Assembly: GCA_012838685.1 (NCBI GenBank)
Contig: DUOU01000225.1
Coordinates: forward strand, 1 to 12,894
DNA length: 12,894 nt
From: Bacteroidota bacterium
GTDB taxonomy: Bacteria; Bacteroidota; Bacteroidia; Bacteroidales; VadinHA17
Reading direction: 5' to 3'
The notes beneath the pieces were generated by a model. The model was not told the DNA's origin. It saw only the letters and a program-made list of their open reading frames with translations, and did no database searches. A program made the position numbers and the translations under genes. Below, piece after piece: positions 1-6,664 of this stretch. Within the stretch, counting starts at the first letter, position 1; every line of letters begins with the position of its first letter.

Positions 1-13
1 ATTAATAATTCTC

Positions 14-202
14 GTGCTAATGAAATGGTCTGAACTCCGGAGAATCGCGGAAAAAAGTGGATGGTCTCTGTTTAGAAGAGGTAAAAAACATGATATCTAT
101 TTTCATCCTGAAAAGGATTATTTTATACAATTGGGGAGGCATGGCAAGGAGGAGGTAAAAGATGGGATATACAATAAACTAAGGAAGCAGATAGGATTTT
201 AA
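14..202 (+). CDS. hicA: HicA-family mRNA interferase toxin
   Basis: This small basic protein belongs to the HicA (YcfA-like) toxins, which fold as a double-stranded RNA-binding domain and cut mRNA in the cytoplasm when not bound by HicB. The sequence shows the family layout over its whole length: a KWSELRRIAEKSGW opening, then RRGKKHDIYFHP holding the expected catalytic histidine (H26 counted from the GTG at 14), then a GRHGKEEVKDG segment and a C-terminal KLRKQIGF that matches the usual end. The common G-S-H triplet is G-K-K-H here. Two starts are possible: GTG at 14 or ATG at 20. The ATG gives MKWSEL, the usual family beginning, and is preferred. Only 13 bases precede the GTG, so the promoter lies mostly outside the window. 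hicB follows after 36 bases in the same direction, the standard toxin-first order. Family assignment is firm; toxicity is inferred. Confidence 0.87.
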   Translation: MLMKWSELRRIAEKSGWSLFRRGKKHDIYFHPEKDYFIQLGRHGKEEVKDGIYNKLRKQIGF

Positions 203-238
203 TTCTACGGTTATTATATTAATTTAACAAAAAACCAT

Positions 239-643
239 ATGAGAGAAACTACCGCTCTGATTGAGATGGGCAAAGACGGTTCTTTTGGTGTATTCGCGCC
301 GGATTTGGATAATACTGTTATAGGTGACGGAAAAAGTGTTGAAGAGGCAAAGAATGATTTTGAAAATTCCGTTAATGAGATTATTGCGTCTTATACAGAA
401 AACGGAAAAAAAATACCAGATGAGTTGCGCGATATAAAATTTGTATATAAATACGATTTATCCTCACTGTTTAATTATTATCCTATACTGAATATTTCAC
501 AATTGGCCAAGGCAGCCAAGATCAATGTCTCATTAATGCATCAATACAAAGCCGGGCAATATATAAGCGAGAAACAGATCGGTAAAATTGAAAAGGTGTT
601 ACGTGAAATCGGAACTGAGCTTTCGCGAATAGAACTCATATAA
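239..643 (+). CDS. hicB: HicB-family antitoxin with C-terminal DNA-binding domain
   Basis: This is the antitoxin partner of the upstream HicA-like protein. Residues 1-60 look like the HicB partial RNase H-like fold: a TTALIEMGKDGSFGVFAPD strand region, the G-x-S-V-E-E-A-K helix (31-38) and a DFENSVNEII helix. Residues 84-127 form a helix-turn-helix (NISQLAKAAKINVSLMHQYK and following), which in this family binds the operon's own operator. HicB is expected to neutralise HicA by direct binding and, through the C-terminal domain, to repress the hicAB promoter. At 134 residues it fits the longer, HTH-containing HicB type frequent in Bacteroidota. The start is the ATG at 239; no strong Shine-Dalgarno sequence precedes it, as is common in this phylum. 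Its stop at 643 is followed within 12 bases by a decayed fragment of an unrelated gene. Family assignment is strong; autoregulation is inferred. Confidence 0.86.
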   Translation: MRETTALIEMGKDGSFGVFAPDLDNTVIGDGKSVEEAKNDFENSVNEIIASYTENGKKIPDELRDIKFVYKYDLSSLFNYYPILNISQLAKAAKINVSLMHQYKAGQYISEKQIGKIEKVLREIGTELSRIELI

Positions 644-655
644 AAATTTTTAAGG

Positions 656-841
656 AAGTTTTCTTTACTCTTTGTCCGGCGACATTTTCAACCATGTTTC
701 AGTACAACACACATTGGCATTTATATGAACGGCTCTGTTTATCTATCCACAAACCTTAAGATACTTTTTCAAAGGTCCGGGTAGATCTTTTATTAATTCT
801 TCGGTAAACAGTTCAATCTTGTGAACTCTGATCCTTTAAAT
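656..841 (-). pseudogene. Decayed fragment of a DUF6544-type lipoprotein gene
   Basis: Read on the minus strand, this stretch aligns without any gap to 3226-3411, the early part of the intact DUF6544 gene (about residues 31-92). Over the core 678-820 I count 115 of 143 identical bases, about 80 percent. The translation runs HKIELFTEELIKDLPGPLKK, close to HKVELFTEELIKDLPEPLKK in the intact protein, and later gives ETWLKMSPDK against ESWLKMSPTK. The frame is broken by at least three stop codons: a TAA near residue 32, a TAG where the intact gene has the tyrosine after VCG, and a TAA just after SPDKE. No signal peptide and no C-terminal two-thirds can be found nearby. Its truncated 3' side ends 12 bases from the hicB stop, so the rest may have been lost when hicAB arrived. 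It is clearly non-coding now; whether it is a duplicate of the gene at 2686-3501 or an independently acquired homologue is open. Confidence 0.88.
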
Positions 842-924
842 AAAAAATCCTTATATGCCGGTACAACTCGCAGAAATTGGCAACAGTTATAGTAGTATAA
901 ATTTTACTGTTTTCGCGGTAAATA
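842..924. other. AT-rich spacer after the CPBP gene
   Basis: This short gap lies between the decayed gene fragment and the stop codon of the CPBP protease, where transcription of the minus-strand operon should end. I see only a weak inverted repeat near 900-922 (TTTAC / GTAAA around a loop of about ten bases) and no stem followed by a T-run on the minus strand. A terminator cannot be supported. Confidence 0.3.
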
Positions 925-1695
925 TCACACACTTAAATTTGTTGATGAAGCCAATAATACCGCCGCTAAAGCCAAAAAGTTACCTGCCATGTGGACAATA
1001 ATAGCATAGCCATTGTTGTTATATTTTTCCTGATAATAGCCGGCAATCAGTCCAAGAGTTGTAGCGAAAACGACCGTTCTAATCACGAAAAGGGTACCTG
1101 AACCTGATATTATTACGATTAAATGTACCAATCCAAACACAATCGCGCTGATAATCACAGGAACACTAACATGCTTTTTAAATATTTTTATCCCTTTAAT
1201 TTTAAACGGTTTTAATATGTTCTGAAGAAATCCGCGAAACAAAACTTCTTCCGCGATAGGGGTACAAATAAATATAAAGATAAAAAACTGCAGCGGCGAC
1301 ATTGCCGAATGCGCGGAATGGGATTCAATTGTTTCAGCTCCCAATGTTTTTTCTACGATTGACATAATAACATTGACTATTATTGCCGTTAGTAGCCCAA
1401 ACAATATTGGTCTTAATGTTTTTTTAAACCTGGGCAATGAGATTTTATAATTCACATGCTTTCTTAAACCCCAAATCAAACCAATTGAAAGAATAAGCAT
1501 AAGCGTGTTTGTTATAAATGTGTCAGGTATAAATTTATTGTTCAAACTGAAATTTTTACCCGCAAATGTTGATATCAGGAATACTATTATTGTCAATAAT
1601 ATTCCCCATATAACTCGTTCACTGTTTTTTTTGATTTTTTCCTCCATTTTTATGTGGTTCAACGATCGATATTCTTTAAAATAAGTGTAGCTCAC
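925..1695 (-). CDS. CPBP-family intramembrane metalloprotease (CAAX protease-like)
   Basis: This polytopic membrane protein belongs to the CPBP/Abi family, related to the Rce1 CAAX endoprotease; bacterial members serve in bacteriocin immunity, processing of membrane-associated peptides, or unknown roles. The family motifs are present in order: E149-E150-x-x-x-R154 in PIAEEVLFRGF, FGLVH with H191, and HMAGN with H235 and N239. These are the expected catalytic glutamates, histidines and asparagine. Hydrophobic stretches lie at about 29-46, 62-77, 95-114, 135-147, 178-196, 203-220 and 231-250. Translation probably begins at GTG (1695-1693), overlapping the preceding EFR1 stop as GTGA, which suggests translational coupling; an alternative ATG lies 16 codons in (MEEKIKK). 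It is the last gene of a seven-gene minus-strand operon. The active site looks intact; no substrate can be named. Confidence 0.87.
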   Translation of the reverse strand: MSYTYFKEYRSLNHIKMEEKIKKNSERVIWGILLTIIVFLISTFAGKNFSLNNKFIPDTFITNTLMLILSIGLIWGLRKHVNYKISLPRFKKTLRPILFGLLTAIIVNVIMSIVEKTLGAETIESHSAHSAMSPLQFFIFIFICTPIAEEVLFRGFLQNILKPFKIKGIKIFKKHVSVPVIISAIVFGLVHLIVIISGSGTLFVIRTVVFATTLGLIAGYYQEKYNNNGYAIIVHMAGNFLALAAVLLASSTNLSV

Positions 1696-2444
1696 GGCTG
1701 GTCGGCACCGATATTATTTTCCCGGATAAGGGGATTGATATACCTATCTTTTTTTCGTTTGTCAAGATAGACAATGGCCTTTTCGGGACAGCGATGGTAA
1801 CAGCTCAAACAGGCAACACATTTATCGCTGAAGAGGATCCGTCCATTTTCACTTTTAATGTTGCCGGTTGGACAAATGCGGATGCATTTCCGACAATCGG
1901 TACAATTCTCTGTTATTCTGAAATCCCCGGCAAGCATATGCCAGTTTTTGCGGTTTTCAAGATGCTTTGGCGTCCATTTGTCTCTCTTAGGCTTTGGAAT
2001 AATAATCTCCTTATCGTTCCGGATGGCCGCGATGATAGGCTTTAAGCGTTTGGGAGCCTTGCGTAGAACCAGATTTATCAGAAACTTCGGTTGAGAAAAG
2101 GTCAACGTGTAGATTTCTGGCATCATTACAGTTTGAACGGAGCGGATGTTAAGCCCCTTTTCTTCGCAGAGCTGATAAGCAAAGTACGGGGCAAACGCCT
2201 CCATTCCGCCATGGTTGAGCACAATGTATATTGGCCCGGAAAATTTCATGTTGGCAATAAAATCATATACAAGCACAGGTAGGCCAAAACTATGGATAGG
2301 CGAAACAATGATAACCCTATCATATATGTTCAGATCCCCGGTAAACTTCGGAATATAGCGTATTTCCCCATCTAATCCGGCTTTTATTTGTTCAGCGATA
2401 AAGAGGCTGTTTCCCGTTGATGAAAAATAAAATATTCCGTTCAT
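1692..2444 (-). CDS. EFR1-type flavodoxin/ferredoxin fusion (first copy)
   Basis: This is a soluble electron-transfer protein with two parts. Residues 1-150 are flavodoxin-like, with the FMN phosphate loop SSTGNS at 8-13 and a SPIHSFGLP segment at 48-56. Residues 175-225 carry a bacterial two-[4Fe-4S] ferredoxin domain: C181-x2-C184-x2-C187-x3-C191-P and C209-x2-C212-x2-C215-x3-C219-P. The 250-residue length is normal for EFR1 proteins, which are widespread in anaerobes but mostly uncharacterised; they presumably pass electrons between FMN and the clusters. A GAAGG at 2449-2453 (plus-strand ccttc) sits at a good distance before the ATG. It lies between the 66-residue membrane protein and the CPBP gene, whose GTG overlaps this stop. 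The second copy in the window (9153-9914) has a TCGDECG cysteine pair in the middle of the flavodoxin part; here that place reads LNHGGM, so the two are not recent duplicates. The electron partner is unknown. Confidence 0.9.
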   Translation of the reverse strand: MNGIFYFSSTGNSLFIAEQIKAGLDGEIRYIPKFTGDLNIYDRVIIVSPIHSFGLPVLVYDFIANMKFSGPIYIVLNHGGMEAFAPYFAYQLCEEKGLNIRSVQTVMMPEIYTLTFSQPKFLINLVLRKAPKRLKPIIAAIRNDKEIIIPKPKRDKWTPKHLENRKNWHMLAGDFRITENCTDCRKCIRICPTGNIKSENGRILFSDKCVACLSCYHRCPEKAIVYLDKRKKDRYINPLIRENNIGADQP

Positions 2445-2464
2445 ATTGCCTTCACATTAAAACA

Positions 2465-2665
2465 TTACCGCTGTTTTTCTCCCCTCGCCATATGGACAAA
2501 AACGAGTATTATCCCGATTATGTTGAGTCCAACTCCAAATCCCATTAAAAACCCTTCAGTAAAATCGCTAAAAGCACTTGGATTTATATTGGAGAAAAGG
2601 TCTTTAGAGAGATATAGTACATTGCCCAGTACTATAAATGTAATTCCTGTTTTTAAGTTTTTCAT
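2465..2665 (-). CDS. Small two-helix membrane protein, function unknown
   Basis: I do not recognise a family for this 66-residue protein. It has two hydrophobic stretches, about 7-21 (GITFIVLGNVLYLS) and 38-58 (EGFLMGFGVGLNIIGIILVF), joined by a polar loop, and a basic tail ARGEKQR, consistent with a helical hairpin in the inner membrane with both ends inside. It is probably a real gene: an AAGGAGAG ribosome-binding site (plus-strand ctctcctt, 2673-2680) stands 7 bases before the ATG, it fits between its neighbours with gaps of 20 bases on each side, and it shares their direction. The glycine-rich second helix suggests packing against another membrane protein, possibly a small subunit or modulator of a neighbouring product; that is inference. 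Confidence 0.7.
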   Translation of the reverse strand: MKNLKTGITFIVLGNVLYLSKDLFSNINPSAFSDFTEGFLMGFGVGLNIIGIILVFVHMARGEKQR

Positions 2666-2685
2666 TTGACAACTCTCCTTTTATT

Positions 2686-3501
2686 TTAAAACACATTAAA
2701 CTCTATTTTATCGATTGTTCCTTTGTAATACTCAAAATCGCCTTCCAGCAAATGCCACATAATTTTAACTTTTTCGGGAATTTTTACTTTATCCCAAGTT
2801 TTATAGCTATCCACGACAATCGAGAACTTTACTTTTTTATAGTTGTTTTTGCCGATTGTAAAATAGCGATCGAAGGTTTCAAAATGTGTAAACAGTCCCT
2901 CTTTGTCAAAGTAGAATATCCCTGAAACCTCGATTCCGTTATCTATGAGTGTCCCTCGAACCGAACAATCGTCTATCTGTTTCCATTTCACATTATCCAA
3001 AAGCAGATAGCCCGGAATAAGCATAAACTCGCAGAAGGTCGTTATCAGTGCCGACTGGGCCACCTCTTTACTGTTGTCAAAAGCCACCTTTATCAGATTC
3101 AGCAGCTTTCCGTTAATCTCCCCATAGCCATCACGATATAAATCTCTTGCCGCTACAGGCATGGTTAAAAACTTCATATAGGCTACTCTTCCTATCGGTT
3201 TCACGGAGTTGAATTGGGTTGTATTAAGTTTTCCCCAACCTTTGGTTGGCGACATTTTTAGCCAACTCTCGCTCCAATACACATCGGCGTTCACGGGGAT
3301 AGGTCTGTTTATATATCCGCAAACCCTAAGGTACTTTTTCAAAGGTTCGGGTAGATCTTTTATTAACTCTTCGGTGAAAAGTTCAACCTTATGCTCTTTG
3401 TTCCTTTCAATCAGCCCGGATTTGTCTTTTATAAAAACTTTTTTCATAGCGGTGCAATTTGTAAGCATCAATAACAGCGATAATGATAGTATAGGTTTCA
3501 T
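2686..3501 (-). CDS. DUF6544-like lipoprotein
   Basis: The protein begins with a short signal peptide ending in LMLTNC, a plausible Bacteroidota lipobox with the acylated cysteine at C16, so it should be anchored in the outer leaflet of the inner membrane or in the outer membrane. The rest resembles the DUF6544 family: an LPEPLKKYLRVCG segment (50-62), a WLKMSPTKGWGKLNTTQFN strand region (80-98), a DGYGEINGKLLNLIKVA segment, and the central FCEFMLIPGYLLLDNVKWK stretch (156-174). The family's function is unknown; its repeating beta-strand pattern suggests a lipocalin- or LolA-like shape, which is my inference. The ATG overlaps the stop of the upstream alpha/beta hydrolase as ATGA, so the two are probably translationally coupled and may act together at the cell envelope. 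A decayed fragment of a homologue lies at 656-841. Family call moderate to good from remembered patterns. Confidence 0.75.
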   Translation of the reverse strand: MKPILSLSLLLMLTNCTAMKKVFIKDKSGLIERNKEHKVELFTEELIKDLPEPLKKYLRVCGYINRPIPVNADVYWSESWLKMSPTKGWGKLNTTQFNSVKPIGRVAYMKFLTMPVAARDLYRDGYGEINGKLLNLIKVAFDNSKEVAQSALITTFCEFMLIPGYLLLDNVKWKQIDDCSVRGTLIDNGIEVSGIFYFDKEGLFTHFETFDRYFTIGKNNYKKVKFSIVVDSYKTWDKVKIPEKVKIMWHLLEGDFEYYKGTIDKIEFNVF

Positions 3502-4661
3502 TTCAAATTTAGTTTGCTATTTTTTTCCATTTGATTTTTTAAATCGAGTAAAACCTCGATATAGTCGTCAGGCAGGTCGGCGTGTATATCATGGGTAGAT
3601 TTAAAACCACCGATATATTTACCATTCGGCACTAAATCAATAACTTTTCGCGCATCTATTTCATCCATCGCGGCAAGTAAAATTCCGTTCTCATCATAAT
3701 ATCCTGATGCGGTTATCTCATTGGGCGCCACATGCATCACAATGGTAGGCGATTGAATATTTTTCAAAATATCTTCTTGGTTAAATCCTTCAAACCAGGA
3801 AAAGTCATAAAATGTCACGCCAAACCTCAAATCATAATTGCCGGTTCCATCCTGCATATTGGCATTTAGGGCATAAAGAGAGTTTATTCCCAGCTCTGGC
3901 GGATAGTACCATATTTTGGGAATTTCTCCAGGGTGCTTATCTAAATATTTCAATGCGGGCTCTTTTACGATCTTGTCCCAGGCTTGAGGGTCTTCAGCGT
4001 TAAACACCTCTTGCATATAATCATTTTCTAACGAGTATTCCATAAAGGTACTTATCTCATTTTGATTGAGATAATTATACATATTTTTAAAACTTAGCCA
4101 CGAAATGGTTTTTTCCGCTTTCCCCGGAAGGGTAGAAAAGAAAGGTCCATCTTCTAAGATAGTAGCCACAACATAGTCTGGTGCTTTGGCGGAAACATAA
4201 GCGGCGAGCAAGGCTCCCGAAGAGTGACCCGATATATATACCTTCCCCTTAACAACATTTTCAATAAACCAAATGATATCGTTCCCTATTTCCACGGCGT
4301 TATACTTGTCGGGGTTTTTCGATGAATTTCCGTGTCCGTAATAATCGAGGGCGTAAACATGAAATTCTTTTGATAGTTTTGGCAATACTTTAGCGTAGTC
4401 TAAGCAGTTTACTTGCTGACCATGAAGCAAAAGAAGTTTTGGACCATTGTCCGGCCCCTTTAAATAATAAATTTCCGAACCATCGTCAATTTTGGCCATC
4501 TCTTCGGTAAAACCCAATCTATATCCTTTTTTTTCTAAAAATCGTTCATTTAGGATATCTTGACGCATATTACGATACGCGAAAACGGCACCGGCTACTG
4601 TCGCTGTTAAAACTACTATTACTATTATCTTGACAAGCTCAATTTTCTTATCCAACGCCAT
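3498..4661 (-). CDS. Membrane-anchored alpha/beta hydrolase
   Basis: This is an alpha/beta-hydrolase-fold enzyme, an esterase- or lipase-like serine hydrolase. A single hydrophobic segment (about 9-29) after a basic N-terminus acts as a signal anchor or signal peptide, placing the catalytic domain on the periplasmic side. Visible family features are the oxyanion-hole region LLLLHGQ (76-82), ALDYYGHGNSS (104-114), the nucleophile elbow G145-H-S147-S-G149, and a C-terminal histidine in STHDIHADLP, most likely H360 (H357 possible). An acidic triad member is expected in the VMHVAPNEITASG area near 309-320. A large cap of about 120 residues sits between 180 and 300. At 387 residues it is longer than the simplest members because of the anchor and cap. 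Its stop overlaps the DUF6544 start by four bases. The fold and the nucleophile are firm; the substrate is unknown, with lipid or acyl ester only a guess from the membrane context. Confidence 0.85.
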   Translation of the reverse strand: MALDKKIELVKIIVIVVLTATVAGAVFAYRNMRQDILNERFLEKKGYRLGFTEEMAKIDDGSEIYYLKGPDNGPKLLLLHGQQVNCLDYAKVLPKLSKEFHVYALDYYGHGNSSKNPDKYNAVEIGNDIIWFIENVVKGKVYISGHSSGALLAAYVSAKAPDYVVATILEDGPFFSTLPGKAEKTISWLSFKNMYNYLNQNEISTFMEYSLENDYMQEVFNAEDPQAWDKIVKEPALKYLDKHPGEIPKIWYYPPELGINSLYALNANMQDGTGNYDLRFGVTFYDFSWFEGFNQEDILKNIQSPTIVMHVAPNEITASGYYDENGILLAAMDEIDARKVIDLVPNGKYIGGFKSTHDIHADLPDDYIEVLLDLKNQMEKNSKLNLK

Positions 4662-4722
4662 TCTTGAATTTCATCATAAATCTTGTTTTTAGACCAGTTG
4701 TTTTCGTTTTTACCTATGGCTT

Positions 4723-5289
4723 TCAACAGGTCTTTGGTGTCACCTTTTTATTGCTGCCAAAGATTAACCAAACAGCGAAAGTTATCTCCCAAAGCCCACC
4801 GAGACCAAGAAGATATATGCTCCATGCCTTTCCAAACAGCTCCATCATAAAGCCAAAGGCAAAAACAGCATAGCCTATCGCTCCCCAAATTGCCAGCCAG
4901 GATGGGGTGATTTTGTGTTTAAGCAATGTCAAACACATCGGAATGCTGCCAACTCCTAACACCAGCATCGCGAGAAAATATCCCAGGTCGCCAGATATGC
5001 CCCCATTCAAGAATATTGTTGAGAGCGCTAGGGCTTCAAATATTCTTGTAAAAAGATAAATATTGCCAACCAACGGATTATACAGCTTCAATATTTTTCT
5101 CAATAAAATCCCTATAAACAGAACCATTACCGAGTTGGCGACAATTAGCGATGCGCCTAAATATTTTTCCAAATTATCATTGCTTTCGAACAGTTGGCTT
5201 CCGAGACCATATGCTAAAAATGCCAATAGAAAGAAAGCTCCGATAATCCGGGCATTAAAAATTACAACTGAATTGCTTTTGTCTTGCAT
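4723..5289 (-). CDS. DUF4386 family membrane protein
   Basis: This 188-residue polytopic protein matches the DUF4386 family of bacterial membrane proteins of unknown function. Supporting features are the N-terminal NARIIGAFFLLAFLAYGLGS helix, the YLFTRIFEALALS segment (78-90) where the family usually has an arginine-glutamate pair, and the C-terminal SWLAIWGAIGYAVFAFGFMM and GLGGLWEITFAVWLIF helices. About six membrane spans are visible, at roughly 14-31, 47-63, 75-94, 102-123, 130-151 and 157-177. It is somewhat shorter than members I recall, which are nearer 220-230 residues, but both ends match, so no truncation is evident. The ATG at 5289 lies inside the end of the upstream membrane protein gene, overlapping it by 28 bases in another frame, so the two are probably co-translated. 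A 61-base gap separates it from the hydrolase gene. Confidence 0.78.
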   Translation of the reverse strand: MQDKSNSVVIFNARIIGAFFLLAFLAYGLGSQLFESNDNLEKYLGASLIVANSVMVLFIGILLRKILKLYNPLVGNIYLFTRIFEALALSTIFLNGGISGDLGYFLAMLVLGVGSIPMCLTLLKHKITPSWLAIWGAIGYAVFAFGFMMELFGKAWSIYLLGLGGLWEITFAVWLIFGSNKKVTPKTC

Positions 5290-5696
5290 TTTCTATTCTT
5301 TATAAAGTCGAGCGCAAGTATTGTTAAAGACAGTATAGTACTGACAATTACAACCCAATAGCTATATTCATCGTACTTGTTGTCGGCCAATGTGTTCACC
5401 AGCATTATTATAAAAAGCGCCGGGCAAACGACCCAAAAATTTCCAAGAAAGAGATAGCTCGCTCCCAACAACAATCCGATAAATCCCATAGTAGCGGCCA
5501 ACTCTATATCTTGGAACAGCGAATCAACGTAAAACGAGAGAAAGAAAGTGGAAAACAATAGACTTGATAGCAGTGGGTACCGCGTTTTGATACTTATTAG
5601 CTGAGAAACTCCCCAAACGACATAAAAAATCGCAATCGCAAAAACCGCCAAAAAAGTTGATCTTGTTTTCACACATCTGGAATTTGGACTATACAA
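5262..5696 (-). CDS. Small polytopic membrane protein, first gene of the operon
   Basis: I do not recognise a family. Four to five hydrophobic stretches are visible, at about 15-33, 41-57, 68-85, 87-104 and 113-130, followed by a basic tail KNRKCKTK, so it is an integral inner-membrane protein. The frame is open from a TTG at 5696, but a GTG eight codons later (5672), giving VKTRSTFLAVFA, is an equally or more likely start: a -7-like box lies on top of the TTG and would put the transcript start between the two codons. Its 3' end overlaps the DUF4386 start by 28 bases, which supports it as a true coding gene and as the promoter-proximal member of the minus-strand operon running to 925. Its charged spacer DNKYDEYSYW falls between the last two helices. 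Function unknown. Confidence 0.68.
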   Translation of the reverse strand: MYSPNSRCVKTRSTFLAVFAIAIFYVVWGVSQLISIKTRYPLLSSLLFSTFFLSFYVDSLFQDIELAATMGFIGLLLGASYLFLGNFWVVCPALFIIMLVNTLADNKYDEYSYWVVIVSTILSLTILALDFIKNRKCKTKAIQL

Positions 5697-5701
5697 GAAT
5701 A
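5694..5701 (-). promoter_or_regulatory. Possible -7 promoter box for the seven-gene operon
   Basis: On the minus strand this reads TATTCTTG, one mismatch from the Bacteroidota -7 consensus TAnnTTTG. It lies at the head of the operon and would start transcription roughly 15 bases before the GTG at 5672. No convincing TTTG -33 box is seen 19-21 bases upstream, so the call is tentative. Confidence 0.25.
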
Positions 5702-5765
5702 GTCGTCTCGCTCATAAGTGTAAAAGGAAAGGCGTTAAGTTTTTGTGAAGAAATGTCGTGCCTGT

Positions 5766-5836
5766 CGGCTTGAGACAATGCCTTGCCTCAACCGTTAAGT
5801 ATTGGATACAATATGTCCTTTTGGGATTAGAAAGGA
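5766..5836. other. Gene-free spacer with three small hairpins in a row
   Basis: The 152-base gap between the lone lipoprotein and the operon holds three adjacent inverted repeats. The first, 5766-5794, pairs CGG-TTGAG-CAA with TTG-CTCAA-CCG around a TGCC loop, with one bulge and one mismatch. The second, 5801-5814, is TATTG-GATA-CAATA. The third, 5816-5836, pairs TCCTTT with AAAGGA around nine bases. Two GTTAAGT heptamers, about 60 bases apart, flank the first hairpin. None is followed by a T-run on the minus strand, so they are not classical terminators, though one could stop lipoprotein transcription. Confidence 0.35.
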
Positions 5837-5848
5837 GTTGTTAGTTTT

Positions 5849-6664
5849 CTATCTGCAGTTTTCGTCTATAAAATGTTCAAACACTTCGATAATGGATTCA
5901 CGCTCATCACAAAACATGCCTGTCCGCAAAAAGTTGGAAACAGTGTCGCTGCCATTTTTAAGTACAAGCCACTCCCCGTATTGCTGTTTTTCCATTATTC
6001 TGCTGGCAACCCATGCGGCCGAAAACCGACCGATTTCTAAAAACAGGGCCTTTGGATTATCGTCAGTGCCTCTCAACTTATAAGAGTCGTATAAATGAAG
6101 CGAAAGTGATTTTATCTCCTTATTGGTAGCTTTATCAAGACAGAAATCCTGGGCAAGCAATATCTCCATGCAAAGAAACGCGACACCCGGCACACATCCC
6201 CTGCCATCCCAGTAACTGAAACCGGAGAGGTTAGAATACTGATACTCCATGGAGCAGTATTTGCTTATAAGTTCGGATGAGGCATCTGCCCTCGACTCCA
6301 ATGTTTTGTAAGCGTTAAAAGTTGATGAGAACCTATCATAGAACTCCTGATAGTTGTTGTAGGCGGCAAAGTCACCATATAGCGGGTTTTCAAGAATAGA
6401 TTCTATCACCCCCTTTGTGGACATAATATTAAGCACACTTTTGGGTATCTGACATGCCTCGACCATCTGCTCATGGTTTTCAAAATTATTCCACTCGGGT
6501 GAGCCCGGGCGGACAGGGTAGATATAACTATCGCTCGCCCGCTTTATAGATGATAAGGCGACAACATTATCGTCATGAAACAATTCATTGTTCGCGGGCT
6601 CGCTGCAATTGGTCAAGAGAAACAATCCGCCAACAAGTAACAAAACAATATTTCTGATTTTCAT
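5849..6664 (-). CDS. Hypothetical lipoprotein of a Bacteroidales-type family
   Basis: The N-terminus is a signal peptide ending LFLLTNC-S, with the lipidated cysteine at C20, so the protein should be exported and membrane-anchored. The mature part is about 250 residues, rich in aromatic and acidic residues, with no enzyme motif I can identify. The segments SYIYPVRPGSPEWNNF (46-61), QMVEACQIPKSVLNIMSTKG (66-85) and NPLYGDFAAYNNYQEFYDRF (93-112) resemble, from memory, a family of Bacteroidales hypothetical proteins often carried as several paralogues per genome. It is predicted to be mostly alpha-helical. Five cysteines after the lipobox (C71, C137, C157, C165, C175) could form disulfides. The ATG at 6664 has a modest AGGT about 6-10 bases upstream. 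It is transcribed alone, away from the prenyltransferase-like gene. G+C looks higher than in the operon to its left (29 of 60 bases in one line counted). Function unknown. Confidence 0.75.
   Translation of the reverse strand: MKIRNIVLLLVGGLFLLTNCSEPANNELFHDDNVVALSSIKRASDSYIYPVRPGSPEWNNFENHEQMVEACQIPKSVLNIMSTKGVIESILENPLYGDFAAYNNYQEFYDRFSSTFNAYKTLESRADASSELISKYCSMEYQYSNLSGFSYWDGRGCVPGVAFLCMEILLAQDFCLDKATNKEIKSLSLHLYDSYKLRGTDDNPKALFLEIGRFSAAWVASRIMEKQQYGEWLVLKNGSDTVSNFLRTGMFCDERESIIEVFEHFIDENCR

Noticed and set aside
641..653. Terminator after hicB from the TAAAAATTTTTA palindrome
   Set aside because: A pure A/T palindrome of 12 bases gives no stable stem and has no following T-run.
5730..5800. 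Integron attC-like site suggested by the two GTTAAGT (GTTRRRY) heptamers
   Set aside because: The heptamers are in direct rather than inverted orientation, no matching RYYYAAC partner is placed correctly, and no integrase or cassette array is present.
5816..5836. Rho-independent terminator for the lone lipoprotein
   Set aside because: The stem is only six base pairs with a nine-base loop and no T-run follows on the minus strand.
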